Assembly (NCBI GenBank): GCA_016288205.1
Contig: JAEEYO010000052.1
Span: 1 to 64,000, forward strand
DNA: 64,000 nt
Direction of reading: 5' to 3'
Source of the DNA: Treponema sp.
GTDB lineage: Bacteria; Spirochaetota; Spirochaetia; Treponematales; Treponemataceae
Shown: one piece after another, positions 24,010-33,795 of the stretch
Position numbering within the stretch: position 1 is the first letter of the stretch
Layout: every line of letters starts with the position of its first letter
The notes under the pieces: generated by a model
Seen by the model: only the letters and a program-made list of their open reading frames with translations
Told to the model about the DNA's origin: nothing
The model's database searches: none
Translations under genes and position numbers: made by a program

Positions 24010-26415
24010 TCACATCGTGGTGGGCAGAATGTTTTTTATCTCCAGCTTTCCGTCGGTCAGGGGCGCCTCGTAGTATTTTCCCTGGAAATAGAGTCCCGCC
24101 TTTTCAATGTAGTCGGTGCCGGGGTCAGCGAAGAGCAGTGCCGATTTCAGCCTTCCGTCCTCCCACGAGAGATTCATCCTCAGGTTTCCCTTGATCGCGA
24201 CTCCCTTGAGCTCTCCTGTCCTCCATGAGTCGGGAAGAGACGGGAAAAGGTCTATCACCACGCCGTCATCCACAATCTCGCTCTGGACGATCATGCGTGT
24301 CATAGCTGTCAGAGCACCGAAGTTGCCGTCAATCTGGAAGGGAGGATGATTGTCGAAAAGATTCGGCAAGGTGGATTTTTTGAAAAGGGACACGAGGGAC
24401 TTGAACGCATTGTCCTTGTCATGCAGGCTCGCTCGGAAGTTCATAATCCAGGCCTGGGACCAACCCGTATGCCCGCCTCCATTTGCAAGACGCTTTTCAA
24501 TCGTTGCCTCAGCAGCCTTCGCAAGGTCGGGGGTCCTGTGCAGGTTTATGCTGTGTCCCGGGAAGAGTCCGTAGAGCTGGCTCAGATGCCTGTGTCCCGG
24601 CTCAGTCTCCTCACAATCAAAAGGCCACTCGCGGATTGTTCCTTCCTTCGTGATTACAGGTCCCTCAATCTTTGAGAGAATGTCCTGCCAGCGAACCAAA
24701 TCGGTGCTTGCCTCGGATTTTCCCAAATCAACGGCAGACTGTATGGTCGCGCGGAAAAGATGCTCCAGGATGCGGTTGTCCATATCCGTTCCGGCACTGA
24801 AACATCCTGTCTCACCGGAGGGCAGGCGGTATGTGTTTTCAGGAGAGACGGAGGGAGAGACCACAAGATGCTTTCCGTCGGCGGATGGAACAAGGTAATC
24901 GGCAAAGAAGTCGCAGGCACGCCGCATAAGCTTGAAATGCTTTTTGAGGAATTTTTTGTCAAGGGTATACTCGTAATGCTCGCGGACATGAGTTGCAAGC
25001 CAGGCGGCTCCCAGAACCCAGTAAGTTCCCGGAATCCACATATCCTGAGGCGCGCTGTCACCCCAGATGTCCAGATTGTGATGGGCCACATATCCGTCCG
25101 CACCGTACATCACCCGGGCAGTTTTTTTGCCGTGTTTGTATGTCCTTTTCAAAAGTTTGAAGAGCGGCATCTCAAGCTCACCCATGGAGCACATGGACGC
25201 GGGCCAGTAATTCATCTCGGTGTTTATGTTGATTGTATACTTTGAGCCCCAGGGAGGGAGAAAATCCTTGTTCCAGAGTCCCTGCAAGGTGGCGGGCAAA
25301 GTTCCGGGTTCCCTGCTGCATGAGAGCAGAAGATAGCGTCCGAAGTTCCAGTAAAGCTCGGAAAGCTCAGGACTCTCCGCCCGGGATGCAAGAAGCTCGT
25401 CCGTCGGGATGTTCTTTGCAGCCTCATCTTTTCCCTTTCCGGTGAGACTCAGGGAGATTCGCTTATAATATGAAGAGAAATCCTCAATATGGGCACGCTT
25501 TTGGTTTTCGTATGATCCGCCGACCGCAAAGCAGAGACGTTTCAAGGCCCTGTCCGTGCACCATCCCAAAAGGGATTTCACCGACCTGCCAGTGTTTCCG
25601 CCGCTCCTCCTGTATCCGCCGTTTCTGTACGCGGTCTCTATGTCAAGGTAAAGGGTCACTTCATCGGCAGCCTCGACAATCAGGAAATTTCCCCTCGTGC
25701 AGACTTTTCCCCTCGGAACCGATGCCATGAGCATGGCGCAAAAGGGAATGCCGCTGGATGACTGCATTACGATTGTGTCATCCTGCAGTGCGAAGGACTT
25801 TCCGCTCAAATCTCCCCTGTCCAGATAAGCACGGAGATATATGCTCTTGGGTGTGGACGCGCTCACATGGATGACCATCACGTCTCCCGGAGCCGAGACA
25901 AAGACTTCCCTTGTGTAGCTTATGCTGCTTCCGTGGGTGTTCCTTGAAAGATATGCCGTGCTCGGTGCCTTGGTCTCCGCGCAAAATGTGGTTGTCGCAA
26001 GTCCTGTCTCCAAATCCAGCTCACGACGGTAAGCGGTGCATGAGTCAAAGGCTCCCTTTCTGTCAGGCAGGGGTCCCTCAAGTCCGCGGGATTCCTCGGT
26101 ATAATAATCGATGTGGAGCTCGCCCGCCGTCTGATAAACCGTTTCCTGTGACGGACAGCCGGACATGCACTCAAGGCCAAGCTCCTGAGCCTCCTGCGGG
26201 TGACCAGACTTCAAAAGCTCCCGGATTTTTGGAAGATTGGCCCTGCAGCTGCGGTTGTTCCTGTCGCGATAGGGTCCCGACCAGATGGACTCCTCATTCA
26301 GCTGTATGATTTCATGCCCGGTCCTTCCGAAAACCATTCCGCCGATGCGTCCGTTTCCCACGGGGAGAGCCTCGTTCCAGTCTTTCGCAGGATTTTTATA
26401 CCACAGTGTATTCAT
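24010..26415 (-). CDS. Glycoside hydrolase family 95 (alpha-L-fucosidase type)
   Basis: 801 aa. It opens with the GH95 hallmark (LPVGNGRIGGMVFG, QLNEESIWSG). Catalytic-site segments are TEMNYWPA near residue 400 (the paired Asn), EPGHRHLSQLYGLFPG near 605 (the acid Glu just upstream) and DGNFGALTAM near 695 (Asp). GH95 enzymes invert terminal alpha-1,2-L-fucosyl or L-galactosyl residues of host glycans or plant hemicellulose. No signal peptide is visible, so it probably acts on imported oligosaccharides. It follows pheS, separated by a hairpin terminator, and has AGGGA before its ATG. Confidence 0.9.
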   Translation of the reverse strand: MNTLWYKNPAKDWNEALPVGNGRIGGMVFGRTGHEIIQLNEESIWSGPYRDRNNRSCRANLPKIRELLKSGHPQEAQELGLECMSGCPSQETVYQTAGELHIDYYTEESRGLEGPLPDRKGAFDSCTAYRRELDLETGLATTTFCAETKAPSTAYLSRNTHGSSISYTREVFVSAPGDVMVIHVSASTPKSIYLRAYLDRGDLSGKSFALQDDTIVMQSSSGIPFCAMLMASVPRGKVCTRGNFLIVEAADEVTLYLDIETAYRNGGYRRSGGNTGRSVKSLLGWCTDRALKRLCFAVGGSYENQKRAHIEDFSSYYKRISLSLTGKGKDEAAKNIPTDELLASRAESPELSELYWNFGRYLLLSCSREPGTLPATLQGLWNKDFLPPWGSKYTININTEMNYWPASMCSMGELEMPLFKLLKRTYKHGKKTARVMYGADGYVAHHNLDIWGDSAPQDMWIPGTYWVLGAAWLATHVREHYEYTLDKKFLKKHFKLMRRACDFFADYLVPSADGKHLVVSPSVSPENTYRLPSGETGCFSAGTDMDNRILEHLFRATIQSAVDLGKSEASTDLVRWQDILSKIEGPVITKEGTIREWPFDCEETEPGHRHLSQLYGLFPGHSINLHRTPDLAKAAEATIEKRLANGGGHTGWSQAWIMNFRASLHDKDNAFKSLVSLFKKSTLPNLFDNHPPFQIDGNFGALTAMTRMIVQSEIVDDGVVIDLFPSLPDSWRTGELKGVAIKGNLRMNLSWEDGRLKSALLFADPGTDYIEKAGLYFQGKYYEAPLTDGKLEIKNILPTTM

Positions 26416-26428
26416 ATCTTTTTTCCCT

Positions 26429-26468
26429 AAAAATAAAATCCCTGAGCAACAGTGCTATTACTCAGGGA
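26429..26468 (-). terminator. Terminator between pheS and GH95
   Basis: On the minus strand TCCCTGAG and CTCAGGGA form an 8-bp stem with a 14-nt loop, followed by TTTTATTTTT. There is little room for a promoter before GH95, so GH95 expression may depend on read-through. Confidence 0.8.
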
Positions 26469-26483
26469 ACAAAAAGCATTTTT

Positions 26484-28040
26484 TTAGAATTTCGCTTTCC
26501 TAAGGCGGACTCTCTCAATGTCCTCGCAGAAGAGTTCCCTAAGGTCATTCAGTCCCAGCGCCATAAGGGCCATTCGGTCAATTCCGATTCCCCATGCAGC
26601 TACAGGAACGTCAATTCCCATTGCCTTGGTCACCTCAGGACGGAAGATTCCGGAACCTCCGAGCTCGAACCATCCCAGCTTCGGATGCTTTATGTGCACC
26701 TCAATGGAAGGCTCTGTGAAGGGGAAGTAACCGGGAACATATTTTACCTCTGTCGCACCGGCAATCTCCACGGCGAACATGCGGAGGAAGCCAAGAAGAG
26801 TACGCAGATTCACATTCTCACCCAGAACAATTCCCTCGGTCTGATAGAAGTCGCTCAAGTGAGTGGCGTCAACCTTGTCATAGCGGAAGCAGCGTGCGAT
26901 TCCGAAATATTTTCCTGGAATCTCGGCCTTGTGCAGCTGATGCGCGCTCAAAACCGTACCCTGGCTTCTCATAATCAGGCGGCGGGTAAACTCATTGTCA
27001 AATTCGTAGTTCCATCCGCGGCTGCCTGTGTTTCCTCCGTTTTTATGCACGTTGGCGACATTGGTCAGATACGGCTCCTCAATATAATTTGCGTGAGTCG
27101 GATTTTTGATGCGGTACACGTCATGGATGTCGCGGGCTGCATGGAACTGGGGCATGAACAAAGCGTCTCCGTTCCAGAACTCGGTCTCCACAAGGGGTCC
27201 GTCAAATTCCTGGAATCCAAGGGCACAAAGCTTGTCCTTTACGCTCTCAAGGAACTGAACATAAGGATTCGTGCGTCCCGGGATGATTCTTGCGGGCGGA
27301 ATGGATATGTTGTATCCGCGGAAAACACCCTTGCGCCAGTTGCCGGATGCAAGAAGGTCAGGAGTCACCTCACCGTATTCGTTTCCGCTGATTCCTGCCG
27401 CCTTAAGCTCAGCAGCGACGCGGGCAAATTCACCCACAAGCTTGGAGACTACGGTTTCCCTTTCGATGGTCTTGAACGGGGTCTCGCTGATTCCACGTTT
27501 TTTGGTAAGTCCCGCCATGACCTCTTTCTCGCGGTCGGAAAGCTCGGTCGCCTCAAGGGGAGAATTTTTCTCAACGGCTCTTTTAATAAGGGAGTCAGCT
27601 ATGGTAAGTCTTTCTGGCAAAGGAGCGCCGGTATAGGAAGCCTTTCCTCCCTCGCCCATGGACAGCACGCCCTCTTTTTTCAGGTTGCCGAATGCGGATC
27701 CCACGTCCTTGTTCTCAAGTCCCAGAGCGGATGCAATTTCCTGCATGGTCTTCGCTCCGTTGTCCTTGAGATAAGCGACGATGCGGGGTTCCGCCATCCC
27801 CTTGTCAGCCACGGCACGACCGAAATCAGTCAGCTCATAGTAAACATGGGGAGTACGGGACACCTCTTTCAGCAGATTCTTACCCGAAAGCCAGCTGAAC
27901 GCCTGGTTAGCATGACCTTCCTTATAATTAAGGTCCTTCTGCAGACGTTCAGACGTAAGTTCATCGTCCTGCCCATACCGCAGGAGGACTTTTATCTCAA
28001 GCGGATGGAGATTTTTAATAAGTGTTTTAATATCAGTCAA
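26484..28040 (-). CDS. pheS: Phenylalanine--tRNA ligase alpha subunit, archaeal/eukaryal-type long form
   Basis: 518 aa, far longer than the roughly 340 aa of typical bacterial PheS, with N-terminal winged-helix DNA-binding-like domains (LSWLSGKNLL, EIASALGLENKD) as in the archaeal/eukaryal type known in spirochaetes. Class II motifs are present: motif 2 (FRYDKVDATHLSDFYQTEG) and motif 3 (AWGIGIDRMAL). It charges tRNA-Phe together with PheT, whose gene is not in this window. The start is TTG at 28040 because an in-frame stop lies two codons upstream and no ATG occurs nearby. It is 26 nt after the preceding gene, probably in the same transcript. Confidence 0.94.
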   Translation of the reverse strand: MTDIKTLIKNLHPLEIKVLLRYGQDDELTSERLQKDLNYKEGHANQAFSWLSGKNLLKEVSRTPHVYYELTDFGRAVADKGMAEPRIVAYLKDNGAKTMQEIASALGLENKDVGSAFGNLKKEGVLSMGEGGKASYTGAPLPERLTIADSLIKRAVEKNSPLEATELSDREKEVMAGLTKKRGISETPFKTIERETVVSKLVGEFARVAAELKAAGISGNEYGEVTPDLLASGNWRKGVFRGYNISIPPARIIPGRTNPYVQFLESVKDKLCALGFQEFDGPLVETEFWNGDALFMPQFHAARDIHDVYRIKNPTHANYIEEPYLTNVANVHKNGGNTGSRGWNYEFDNEFTRRLIMRSQGTVLSAHQLHKAEIPGKYFGIARCFRYDKVDATHLSDFYQTEGIVLGENVNLRTLLGFLRMFAVEIAGATEVKYVPGYFPFTEPSIEVHIKHPKLGWFELGGSGIFRPEVTKAMGIDVPVAAWGIGIDRMALMALGLNDLRELFCEDIERVRLRKAKF

Positions 28041-28066
28041 TTTTAATTACCAACCCAATGAAAGTC

Positions 28067-28477
28067 CTAACGAACGTCGTAGCGGACGCATCTTCTGTAG
28101 GTGGCCATCCTGAGATCGCGGCCATCCTTGTAGTAGCGGATCCTGTCCTTTCTTACGAAGGTCGGCTTGCGGGTAAACTGATTCTCAATGCCGAATTCCT
28201 CAAGAATGGCATCGATTGTATTCATGGCCTCGCCCTGATCGAAACTAGCCGCCATGCATGTGTAATTGATGATGACCTCTCCTGTAAGCGGGGTGTACTC
28301 CAAATCAAGGGAAACACTCTTTGCTGTCGGGTGAAAGTCAGCGTAGTTGTCGTCAAGCTGGCGAACCTGTGTGGAGATATCCACCTTCGGATTTGCGGCA
28401 TCTTCCGTGCTGGTCTGCGCGAACACGACACCAACTGCAAGCAGGGCGACTGTACATAATGCGAATATCTTTTTCAT
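28067..28477 (-). CDS. Small secreted protein of unknown function
   Basis: 136 aa with a clear signal peptide (MKKIFALCTVALLAVGVVFAQ) and AGGAGGAG before the ATG. The mature part has alternating strand-like segments (VSLDLEYTPLTGEVIINYTC) and a basic C-terminus (RIRYYKDGRDLRMATYRRC). No family recognised. It lies between another secreted protein and pheS in the same direction. Confidence 0.7.
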   Translation of the reverse strand: MKKIFALCTVALLAVGVVFAQTSTEDAANPKVDISTQVRQLDDNYADFHPTAKSVSLDLEYTPLTGEVIINYTCMAASFDQGEAMNTIDAILEEFGIENQFTRKPTFVRKDRIRYYKDGRDLRMATYRRCVRYDVR

Positions 28478-28508
28478 AATCTCCTCCTAAAGAAACCTCA
28501 ATAGTAAA

Positions 28509-29342
28509 TCAGTAGTTACTGTACATTACTATTTTATCAGTTTCTAGAAAAAAATCAAGGTCTACAACGTATTGACCTTCAAATATATAAATACGCGGAT
28601 TCTGAATAAGTAACACCTTTCCAAAAATTTCTTTCGGTTTATTTTTGGTCTGCGTGCGCCAGTATTCCCTGACCGCGTTTTTCAAAGCTTCCGAACAGGC
28701 CTTTTTTATGCCCTCAAAACCGTCCTCGACAGGAGCCTGCCCGTGTCCCGAAACCTTCGGATGCCGGATAGAGCGCCATCTTTCAAAAGCCAGCCTCTGG
28801 ACCTCCGTTCTCTCGCATTCCACCCACACAAGGAGCTTGTTCTCCTTTGGAAGCGGCTCCCTGTAGAAAATAGGGTTCACCCTCGCGTCCAGCTTGCCCA
28901 GCTCCTCAAATTCAAAGAACTCGGCGACCCTGCGCGTCTTGTCGTAAGGAACATAGTCGAATGCCCATCCGTTTATCATTCCGTTCACCAAAAATGGTCC
29001 TATCTCCTTGGCCCTGTCAATGGCAAACCGGAATATGGAAATGTCCCGCTCGACTGCTTCTGCCTGTAATGATTTTTCTGATTTATCCCCTGTGATATTT
29101 TCGGCTGATCTGCCCCCGGATTTCTCATTATTATTGAAATCTTCCTCGGAAACGACAGGTTTTTCACCATCATCCTCAAAGCGCCCCGGAAAAGGATCCA
29201 GCTCCGACCACACCTGAATCCTGAGAGAATCCTTCTGGGAGGGAGTCTGCGCGTAGGACCGATGCGCGGGCAAAAATGCAAGGGCAAAAACGGCAGAAAG
29301 AGAAATTAGCGATGTCCTCAGCGTCTGTAAGCGTCTTTCCAT
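28509..29342 (-). CDS. Secreted protein of unknown function
   Basis: 277 aa with a signal peptide ending near HRSYAQ, an acidic disordered linker (about 55-95), then a compact mixed domain with GWAFDYVPYDKTRRVAEFFEF and LEVWVECE-like strands. No known family recognised. It overlaps the 3' end of the rhomboid protease gene by 25 nt, so it is translated from the same mRNA and may be a partner of neighbouring membrane functions. Confidence 0.7.
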   Translation of the reverse strand: MERRLQTLRTSLISLSAVFALAFLPAHRSYAQTPSQKDSLRIQVWSELDPFPGRFEDDGEKPVVSEEDFNNNEKSGGRSAENITGDKSEKSLQAEAVERDISIFRFAIDRAKEIGPFLVNGMINGWAFDYVPYDKTRRVAEFFEFEELGKLDARVNPIFYREPLPKENKLLVWVECERTEVQRLAFERWRSIRHPKVSGHGQAPVEDGFEGIKKACSEALKNAVREYWRTQTKNKPKEIFGKVLLIQNPRIYIFEGQYVVDLDFFLETDKIVMYSNY

Positions 29343-29971
29343 ACTCTAATCGGGTGAATCCCCATCCTGATTACGATATACGCCCATCCGATCATCAGAC
29401 CGAACAGGTGCGCGAAATGGGCTGTTCCTCCGCTGTCCGTGAACTGCCCCACAAATTCAATAACAAAATAAATCACAATAAGTAACGGTGCCGGCACAGG
29501 CAAAATCCCCCAGATAAAAATGGTGGACCTGGGGAAGAACACCGCGTAGGCAAGCAGCACTGAATAAACCGCCCCGCTCGCACCTATCAGCGGAATATAC
29601 AGATAGAGCGGATTTCCGGTGATTATAAGCATGAGGTATGCGAGCCCCACCGAAAGAAGTCCGTTCAAAACTCCGCAGAGCAGGTAGTATAGAAGAAATT
29701 CCCAGCTTCCGGCCTTCCTCTCAATCGGGATGGCAAAAAACAGGAGAGCCAGCATATTGAAGAAGATGTGCTTGAATCCGCCGTGGACGAACATATACGT
29801 GAGCGGCTGCCAGAACCAATGCTCCCCGATGAGTCCCGCCGCAGAAATTCCAAGTCTGCCCGTGAGCGAGGGTCTGAGCATGGTCAGTACGAACACGAGC
29901 ACGTTCAGCGCAATCACCGTGAGACTTGCATTAAAGTAAGTGTAGCGGAAAGGTTTTCTTATGGGATTCAA
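29318..29971 (-). CDS. Rhomboid-family intramembrane serine protease
   Basis: 217 aa with about six membrane helices. The catalytic Ser is in GASGAVYS and the His in AHLFGLMIG; the loop-1 WFWQPLTYMFVHGG and HIFFNMLAL segments are typical. It cleaves substrates within the membrane. The start is TTG at 29971, overlapping the TGA of the diguanylate cyclase gene, the same coupling seen at 20624. Confidence 0.92.
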   Translation of the reverse strand: MNPIRKPFRYTYFNASLTVIALNVLVFVLTMLRPSLTGRLGISAAGLIGEHWFWQPLTYMFVHGGFKHIFFNMLALLFFAIPIERKAGSWEFLLYYLLCGVLNGLLSVGLAYLMLIITGNPLYLYIPLIGASGAVYSVLLAYAVFFPRSTIFIWGILPVPAPLLIVIYFVIEFVGQFTDSGGTAHFAHLFGLMIGWAYIVIRMGIHPIRVWKDAYRR

Positions 29972-31122
29972 CGGAGCCCTTCTTCATTCGTGTGATCCAT
30001 GGACTCAAGCAATTTCGGATCCGCATAGGTCACGCAGTTTCTTCCGCTCCTTTTTGAGACGTACATCGCCTGGTCAGCCTGGTCCACAAGAACTTTCGCC
30101 GATGAGACGGGATTTTCCTCAATGTCGAATACGGAGACCCCGCCGGACACCGTGACCTTCATGTGCTGTCCCTGATAGAAAAAGTCATGGGCCGCAATGT
30201 TCTTCCTTATTCTCTCCGCAACTGACACGGCATTCTTCTGGTTCGCCTTGTTCAGGAGCACGGTGAATTCCTCTCCTCCGTAGCGGGAGGCCAAATCCAT
30301 GGCGCGTATGCTCTTCTTTATGATGCGGGCCACTTCCTGCAGCACGTAATCACCGCAGGCATGTCCGTAAGTGTCGTTGAATTTCTTGAAAAAATCGATG
30401 TCGAACATGAGAACGCTGAGGTTCTGTCCGTTGAAAAAGGCGGAGTCCAGCTTGTCCGTGAGGCTGTTGAAAAAGTAATACTTCAGCTTCAGGTGCGTCA
30501 TCATGTCGGTGGAGGACTGCTCCACGAGGGACGCGTTGTTCACGGCAATGGACGCGAGGGAGGCGATTGTATAAATCTCCTTCTTCTCGTAGTCGTTGTA
30601 GCCGCAGTCATTCGGGTCGGTGCTGATTCTCTCGCCCAAAAGCAGAATTCCGTTCAGGTGATTTTTCAGAATCATCGGGACAACAAGAGTAGGATGGACG
30701 GACTCAATTATGGCAAGGTCACGGTCTCCCGGAATGAGCTCGCGCAATTCTTCTATTGTATACACTTTTTCCTGGGCGGCACCGATGGCGGACACGAGAG
30801 GCGAGTCTATGGGAATGGCGTAGTTGATGGAGGCATCCACCTCAAATCCGTTGTGGTTGCTTCCCAGATACAGCTCACGGCTGTCAACGGAATTCAGGAC
30901 GAAGACACCGGCTCCAAGAACACGCATCTGAGCCATCGTGATGTAAAGTATGGACTCAATCAGCGTATGAAGCTCCAGAGTGGTGCAGAGAGAACGAGAG
31001 ATTTCCAAGAGCTGCTGCAGATCATAAATCTGCTTCTCGTACTCGTCTGCCGTCTTGGGGGAGTCAAATGAGGAAATGTCCAATGTCTGTTCCGTCTCCG
31101 GTTCTTTCTTCTTCTTAGCCAT
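29968..31122 (-). CDS. GAF-GGDEF diguanylate cyclase
   Basis: 384 aa, soluble. An N-terminal coiled coil (about 25-45) leads to a GAF sensor domain (about 45-195) and a GGDEF domain with the active-site variant GGEEF (RYGGEEFTVLL). DxD-type substrate contacts are visible (DIDFFKKFNDTYGH). It would make c-di-GMP in response to a ligand of the GAF domain. No RxxD inhibitory site was seen directly before GGEEF. It lies 3 nt after the DUF5312 gene. Confidence 0.92.
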   Translation of the reverse strand: MAKKKKEPETEQTLDISSFDSPKTADEYEKQIYDLQQLLEISRSLCTTLELHTLIESILYITMAQMRVLGAGVFVLNSVDSRELYLGSNHNGFEVDASINYAIPIDSPLVSAIGAAQEKVYTIEELRELIPGDRDLAIIESVHPTLVVPMILKNHLNGILLLGERISTDPNDCGYNDYEKKEIYTIASLASIAVNNASLVEQSSTDMMTHLKLKYYFFNSLTDKLDSAFFNGQNLSVLMFDIDFFKKFNDTYGHACGDYVLQEVARIIKKSIRAMDLASRYGGEEFTVLLNKANQKNAVSVAERIRKNIAAHDFFYQGQHMKVTVSGGVSVFDIEENPVSSAKVLVDQADQAMYVSKRSGRNCVTYADPKLLESMDHTNEEGLR

Positions 31123-31125
31123 CCG

Positions 31126-32694
31126 TTACTTCTCTATGTTACTTATGATAACATAATTTTTCATAATTTCAAGGAAAACTTGCCACAATCCGTGCTCTTT
31201 TTCCATGGTCTCCGTGTTCAGGCGGTTCCTTGACGAGAGGGTAAGCACCTTAAGGTTCTCGATGATGTCGGAATGCGCCTTTTTCGCCTCAAGCATGAGC
31301 TCGCCGGTAATCTTGTAGACATGGAATACATGGTTCACCTCGGCCTGGATCAAGTCCTTGGCGGTCTTGTTGATTTTGTCAACCAGCTCCTTGAGTCTTC
31401 CCACGAACACATTGTCCTTGTGGCTGTCCTTTATCATGCTGTTGATTACGGTCTCATCGAATTCTCCATTGCGCTGGAACTTCTCCTCGAAATTCTTGAT
31501 TATCTCCATGGTCTCGTTCATGGCATATACATAGGAAGAGAATTCACTCTTGTAGGCCGGATTCGTAAAATATCCTTCTATTACAATGTCATTCAGAAGA
31601 GGCTTCACGTGATCCTCATAATAGAGGCGGATGAAGTTCTTGAGAATCTGCATGGGCATGGTGAACATGAACGCCGATGGAGTGCTCTGCATAAGGAGAC
31701 TGTTAAGCTCGGAATTGTAGCCGGCAACAGGAACGATCGCGTTGTCGGGGAAAAGCTGGTGCAGCTCCGTGCTGATTTTCTCATCCTGAAGCTCACCCTT
31801 GATTCTCGCGCTGTCCACCTGGAAACGGTTCTCAAGGTAGTCCGCGTACTTCGCCTTGGAGTTCTCCTGATAGAGCGCCTTTTTAGGCTCGTATGACGGA
31901 TCCTTCTTGGAAATTCTCACGAGGTTCCTCAGGTTGTCGGCGGTGAAGACATGCTTCATAAGGCTTTGTATTTTCCTCATGTTGGCAAGGAAGTTCTCAG
32001 AGACCTCTGTGGCCGAGTCAACCTTGTTGTAGAGCTTGTAGAGTGCGACCACGGCGTTGCAGGTTGATTTGGAGACATCCATTCCGGCGGTCACGTAATA
32101 AAGGTCCTCCAGATAGTTCTCAACGAGCTCGGTAGCCACGGGCTGGAACTTGGGCGTGGTAATGGTAGAGTAATTCGGGTCGAAAATATGAAGCACGGTC
32201 ACATAGGGATACTTGCACACGTCATAAAGCTGCTTGATGTTGTCCAGGACCTGATCGATTTTCACGAATTCAGGTGCGCTCAGATATTTGATTGCCCTCT
32301 CAAGCTGCCTGTGCTGTCCCTCGAAGAAGCGTGAGATGGACTCCTCCTCCCTTGCCGCCTCCTTTCTTGTCTCATAGGCCAGAGACGCGAGTATGTCCTG
32401 TGCCTCGGGCGGGAATCCGGTCATGAGAAGCTGCTCGGTGAAGCGGTGGTTGCGCTCCAGGTCCGTGCTGCAGATTGTGTCTGAGAGAACGTCCAGTATG
32501 GATTTCGTGTTCTCGAACAAAAGACGCAGAGCCTCAGCGAAGGACTCCAGAATCGCCCCGTCTTTGTAAATCTGGGGATTCGTATTCTTTAATTCTGACT
32601 CAATCTTCTTCAAAGCCTGCTTTTGCTTCACCTCAGGAGAAGACGCCATGAAAATAGACTGAAAAAAATCACTTATACTTTGAAAAAATGACAT
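31126..32694 (-). CDS. DUF5312-like spirochaete protein
   Basis: 522 aa cytoplasmic, largely helical protein, starting MSFFQSISDFFQSIF. It contains long amphipathic helices, an Asp/Glu/Lys-rich C-terminal half and no visible catalytic motif. It belongs, as I recall it, to a treponemal family of unknown function. It is embedded between dus and the diguanylate cyclase gene; AAGGGA precedes the start. Confidence 0.75.
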   Translation of the reverse strand: MSFFQSISDFFQSIFMASSPEVKQKQALKKIESELKNTNPQIYKDGAILESFAEALRLLFENTKSILDVLSDTICSTDLERNHRFTEQLLMTGFPPEAQDILASLAYETRKEAAREEESISRFFEGQHRQLERAIKYLSAPEFVKIDQVLDNIKQLYDVCKYPYVTVLHIFDPNYSTITTPKFQPVATELVENYLEDLYYVTAGMDVSKSTCNAVVALYKLYNKVDSATEVSENFLANMRKIQSLMKHVFTADNLRNLVRISKKDPSYEPKKALYQENSKAKYADYLENRFQVDSARIKGELQDEKISTELHQLFPDNAIVPVAGYNSELNSLLMQSTPSAFMFTMPMQILKNFIRLYYEDHVKPLLNDIVIEGYFTNPAYKSEFSSYVYAMNETMEIIKNFEEKFQRNGEFDETVINSMIKDSHKDNVFVGRLKELVDKINKTAKDLIQAEVNHVFHVYKITGELMLEAKKAHSDIIENLKVLTLSSRNRLNTETMEKEHGLWQVFLEIMKNYVIISNIEK

Positions 32695-32761
32695 ATCACC
32701 ACTATCCCTTAAAATTTTTTTGCGGAAACATTCAGACGGTCACCCGCCGAACGACACGCGG

Positions 32762-33793
32762 TCACTCAGCAAGCTCGCCGGAGAGATAGGGGGCAAAAAT
32801 CCTACGGTAATCTTCCGCTGTATTGGCCGCCACAACCTGCATTCTGAGCCGGGCACCACCACGGATTCCCGAGCTGTACGAGCAGAATTTTTTCCGCATC
32901 TGCATACAGGCGACTTTTTCTCCCTTGTCCTGAATGTTCAGCTCCAGTTCCCTGAATCCGGCACACAGTCTCTCTTTTATTGTTTCGGCAAAATATTCCC
33001 CGGTTTTTAGATATTGTATCGTTCTTTTAAATAAAAAAGGATTTCCCATCGCCCCACGCGCAAACATCACGCCGTCCACGCCGGTCTCAACAAGCATTTT
33101 CTTCGCCGTCTCCGGGCTGTTCGCATCCCCGCTCCCGAAAACAGGGATTCTTCCCCCGACATTCTCCACCAGACTGCGCTGTATGTCCCAGTCAGCCTTT
33201 CCCTCGTAGCCCTGGGCCCTTGTCCTCGCATGGATTGTAATCGCGTCCGCACCGGCTGCAATGGCGGCATCGGATGTTTCCTTCCAGGTCATGTGCTCGG
33301 AATCCCACCCGCTGCGAACTTTCACGGTCACGGGAACGGCACCTCTTTCCGGGTGTTTTTCAGAATATTTCAACACGGCGGATTTGACGGCAGAGACAAT
33401 CGCGTAGAGTCTGTCCGGCTCCCTCGTAAGCACGCTTCCCGCCCCGGACTTCACGATCTTAGGCACGGGACATCCTCCGTTTATGTCGATGCAATCACAG
33501 TCGGTCCTCTCAAGAACCATCTCCGCGGCACGGGACATCACGTCAGCATTTCCGCCGAAAATCTGCACGGCGTAGACTCTCTCATTCGGCGCCCGGGTCA
33601 TAAGCTCCTCTGTCTTTCCCGAACCCCTCGTAAGGGCCTCAGCCGAAACCATCTCCGTAGTGCACATGGCGGCCCCCTGCTCGACACAAAGCGAACGGAA
33701 AGCCCTGTCACTGTAACCGGCTATGGGCGCGAGGAAAATATTTCCCGGAACCAGAAGGCTCCCGATTTTTACCGGGTGATACAAATCCGCCAT
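32762..33793 (-). CDS. dus: tRNA-dihydrouridine synthase
   Basis: 343 aa FMN enzyme reducing uridines in the tRNA D-loop. Features are the N-terminal FLAPIAGYSDRAFR, the active Cys segment INGGCPVPKIVKSGAG, KVRSGW, the phosphate-binding ITIHARTRAQGYEGKADW and FARGAMGNPFLF. Closest to the DusB type. It starts 2 nt after the tatD stop. Confidence 0.92.
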   Translation of the reverse strand: MADLYHPVKIGSLLVPGNIFLAPIAGYSDRAFRSLCVEQGAAMCTTEMVSAEALTRGSGKTEELMTRAPNERVYAVQIFGGNADVMSRAAEMVLERTDCDCIDINGGCPVPKIVKSGAGSVLTREPDRLYAIVSAVKSAVLKYSEKHPERGAVPVTVKVRSGWDSEHMTWKETSDAAIAAGADAITIHARTRAQGYEGKADWDIQRSLVENVGGRIPVFGSGDANSPETAKKMLVETGVDGVMFARGAMGNPFLFKRTIQYLKTGEYFAETIKERLCAGFRELELNIQDKGEKVACMQMRKKFCSYSSGIRGGARLRMQVVAANTAEDYRRIFAPYLSGELAE

Positions 33794-33795
33794 TT

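Noticed and set aside
26406..28046. A 546-codon open frame on the plus strand opposite pheS
   Set aside because: It lies entirely over pheS, which has complete class II synthetase motifs; the plus-strand product has no recognisable motif or ribosome site.
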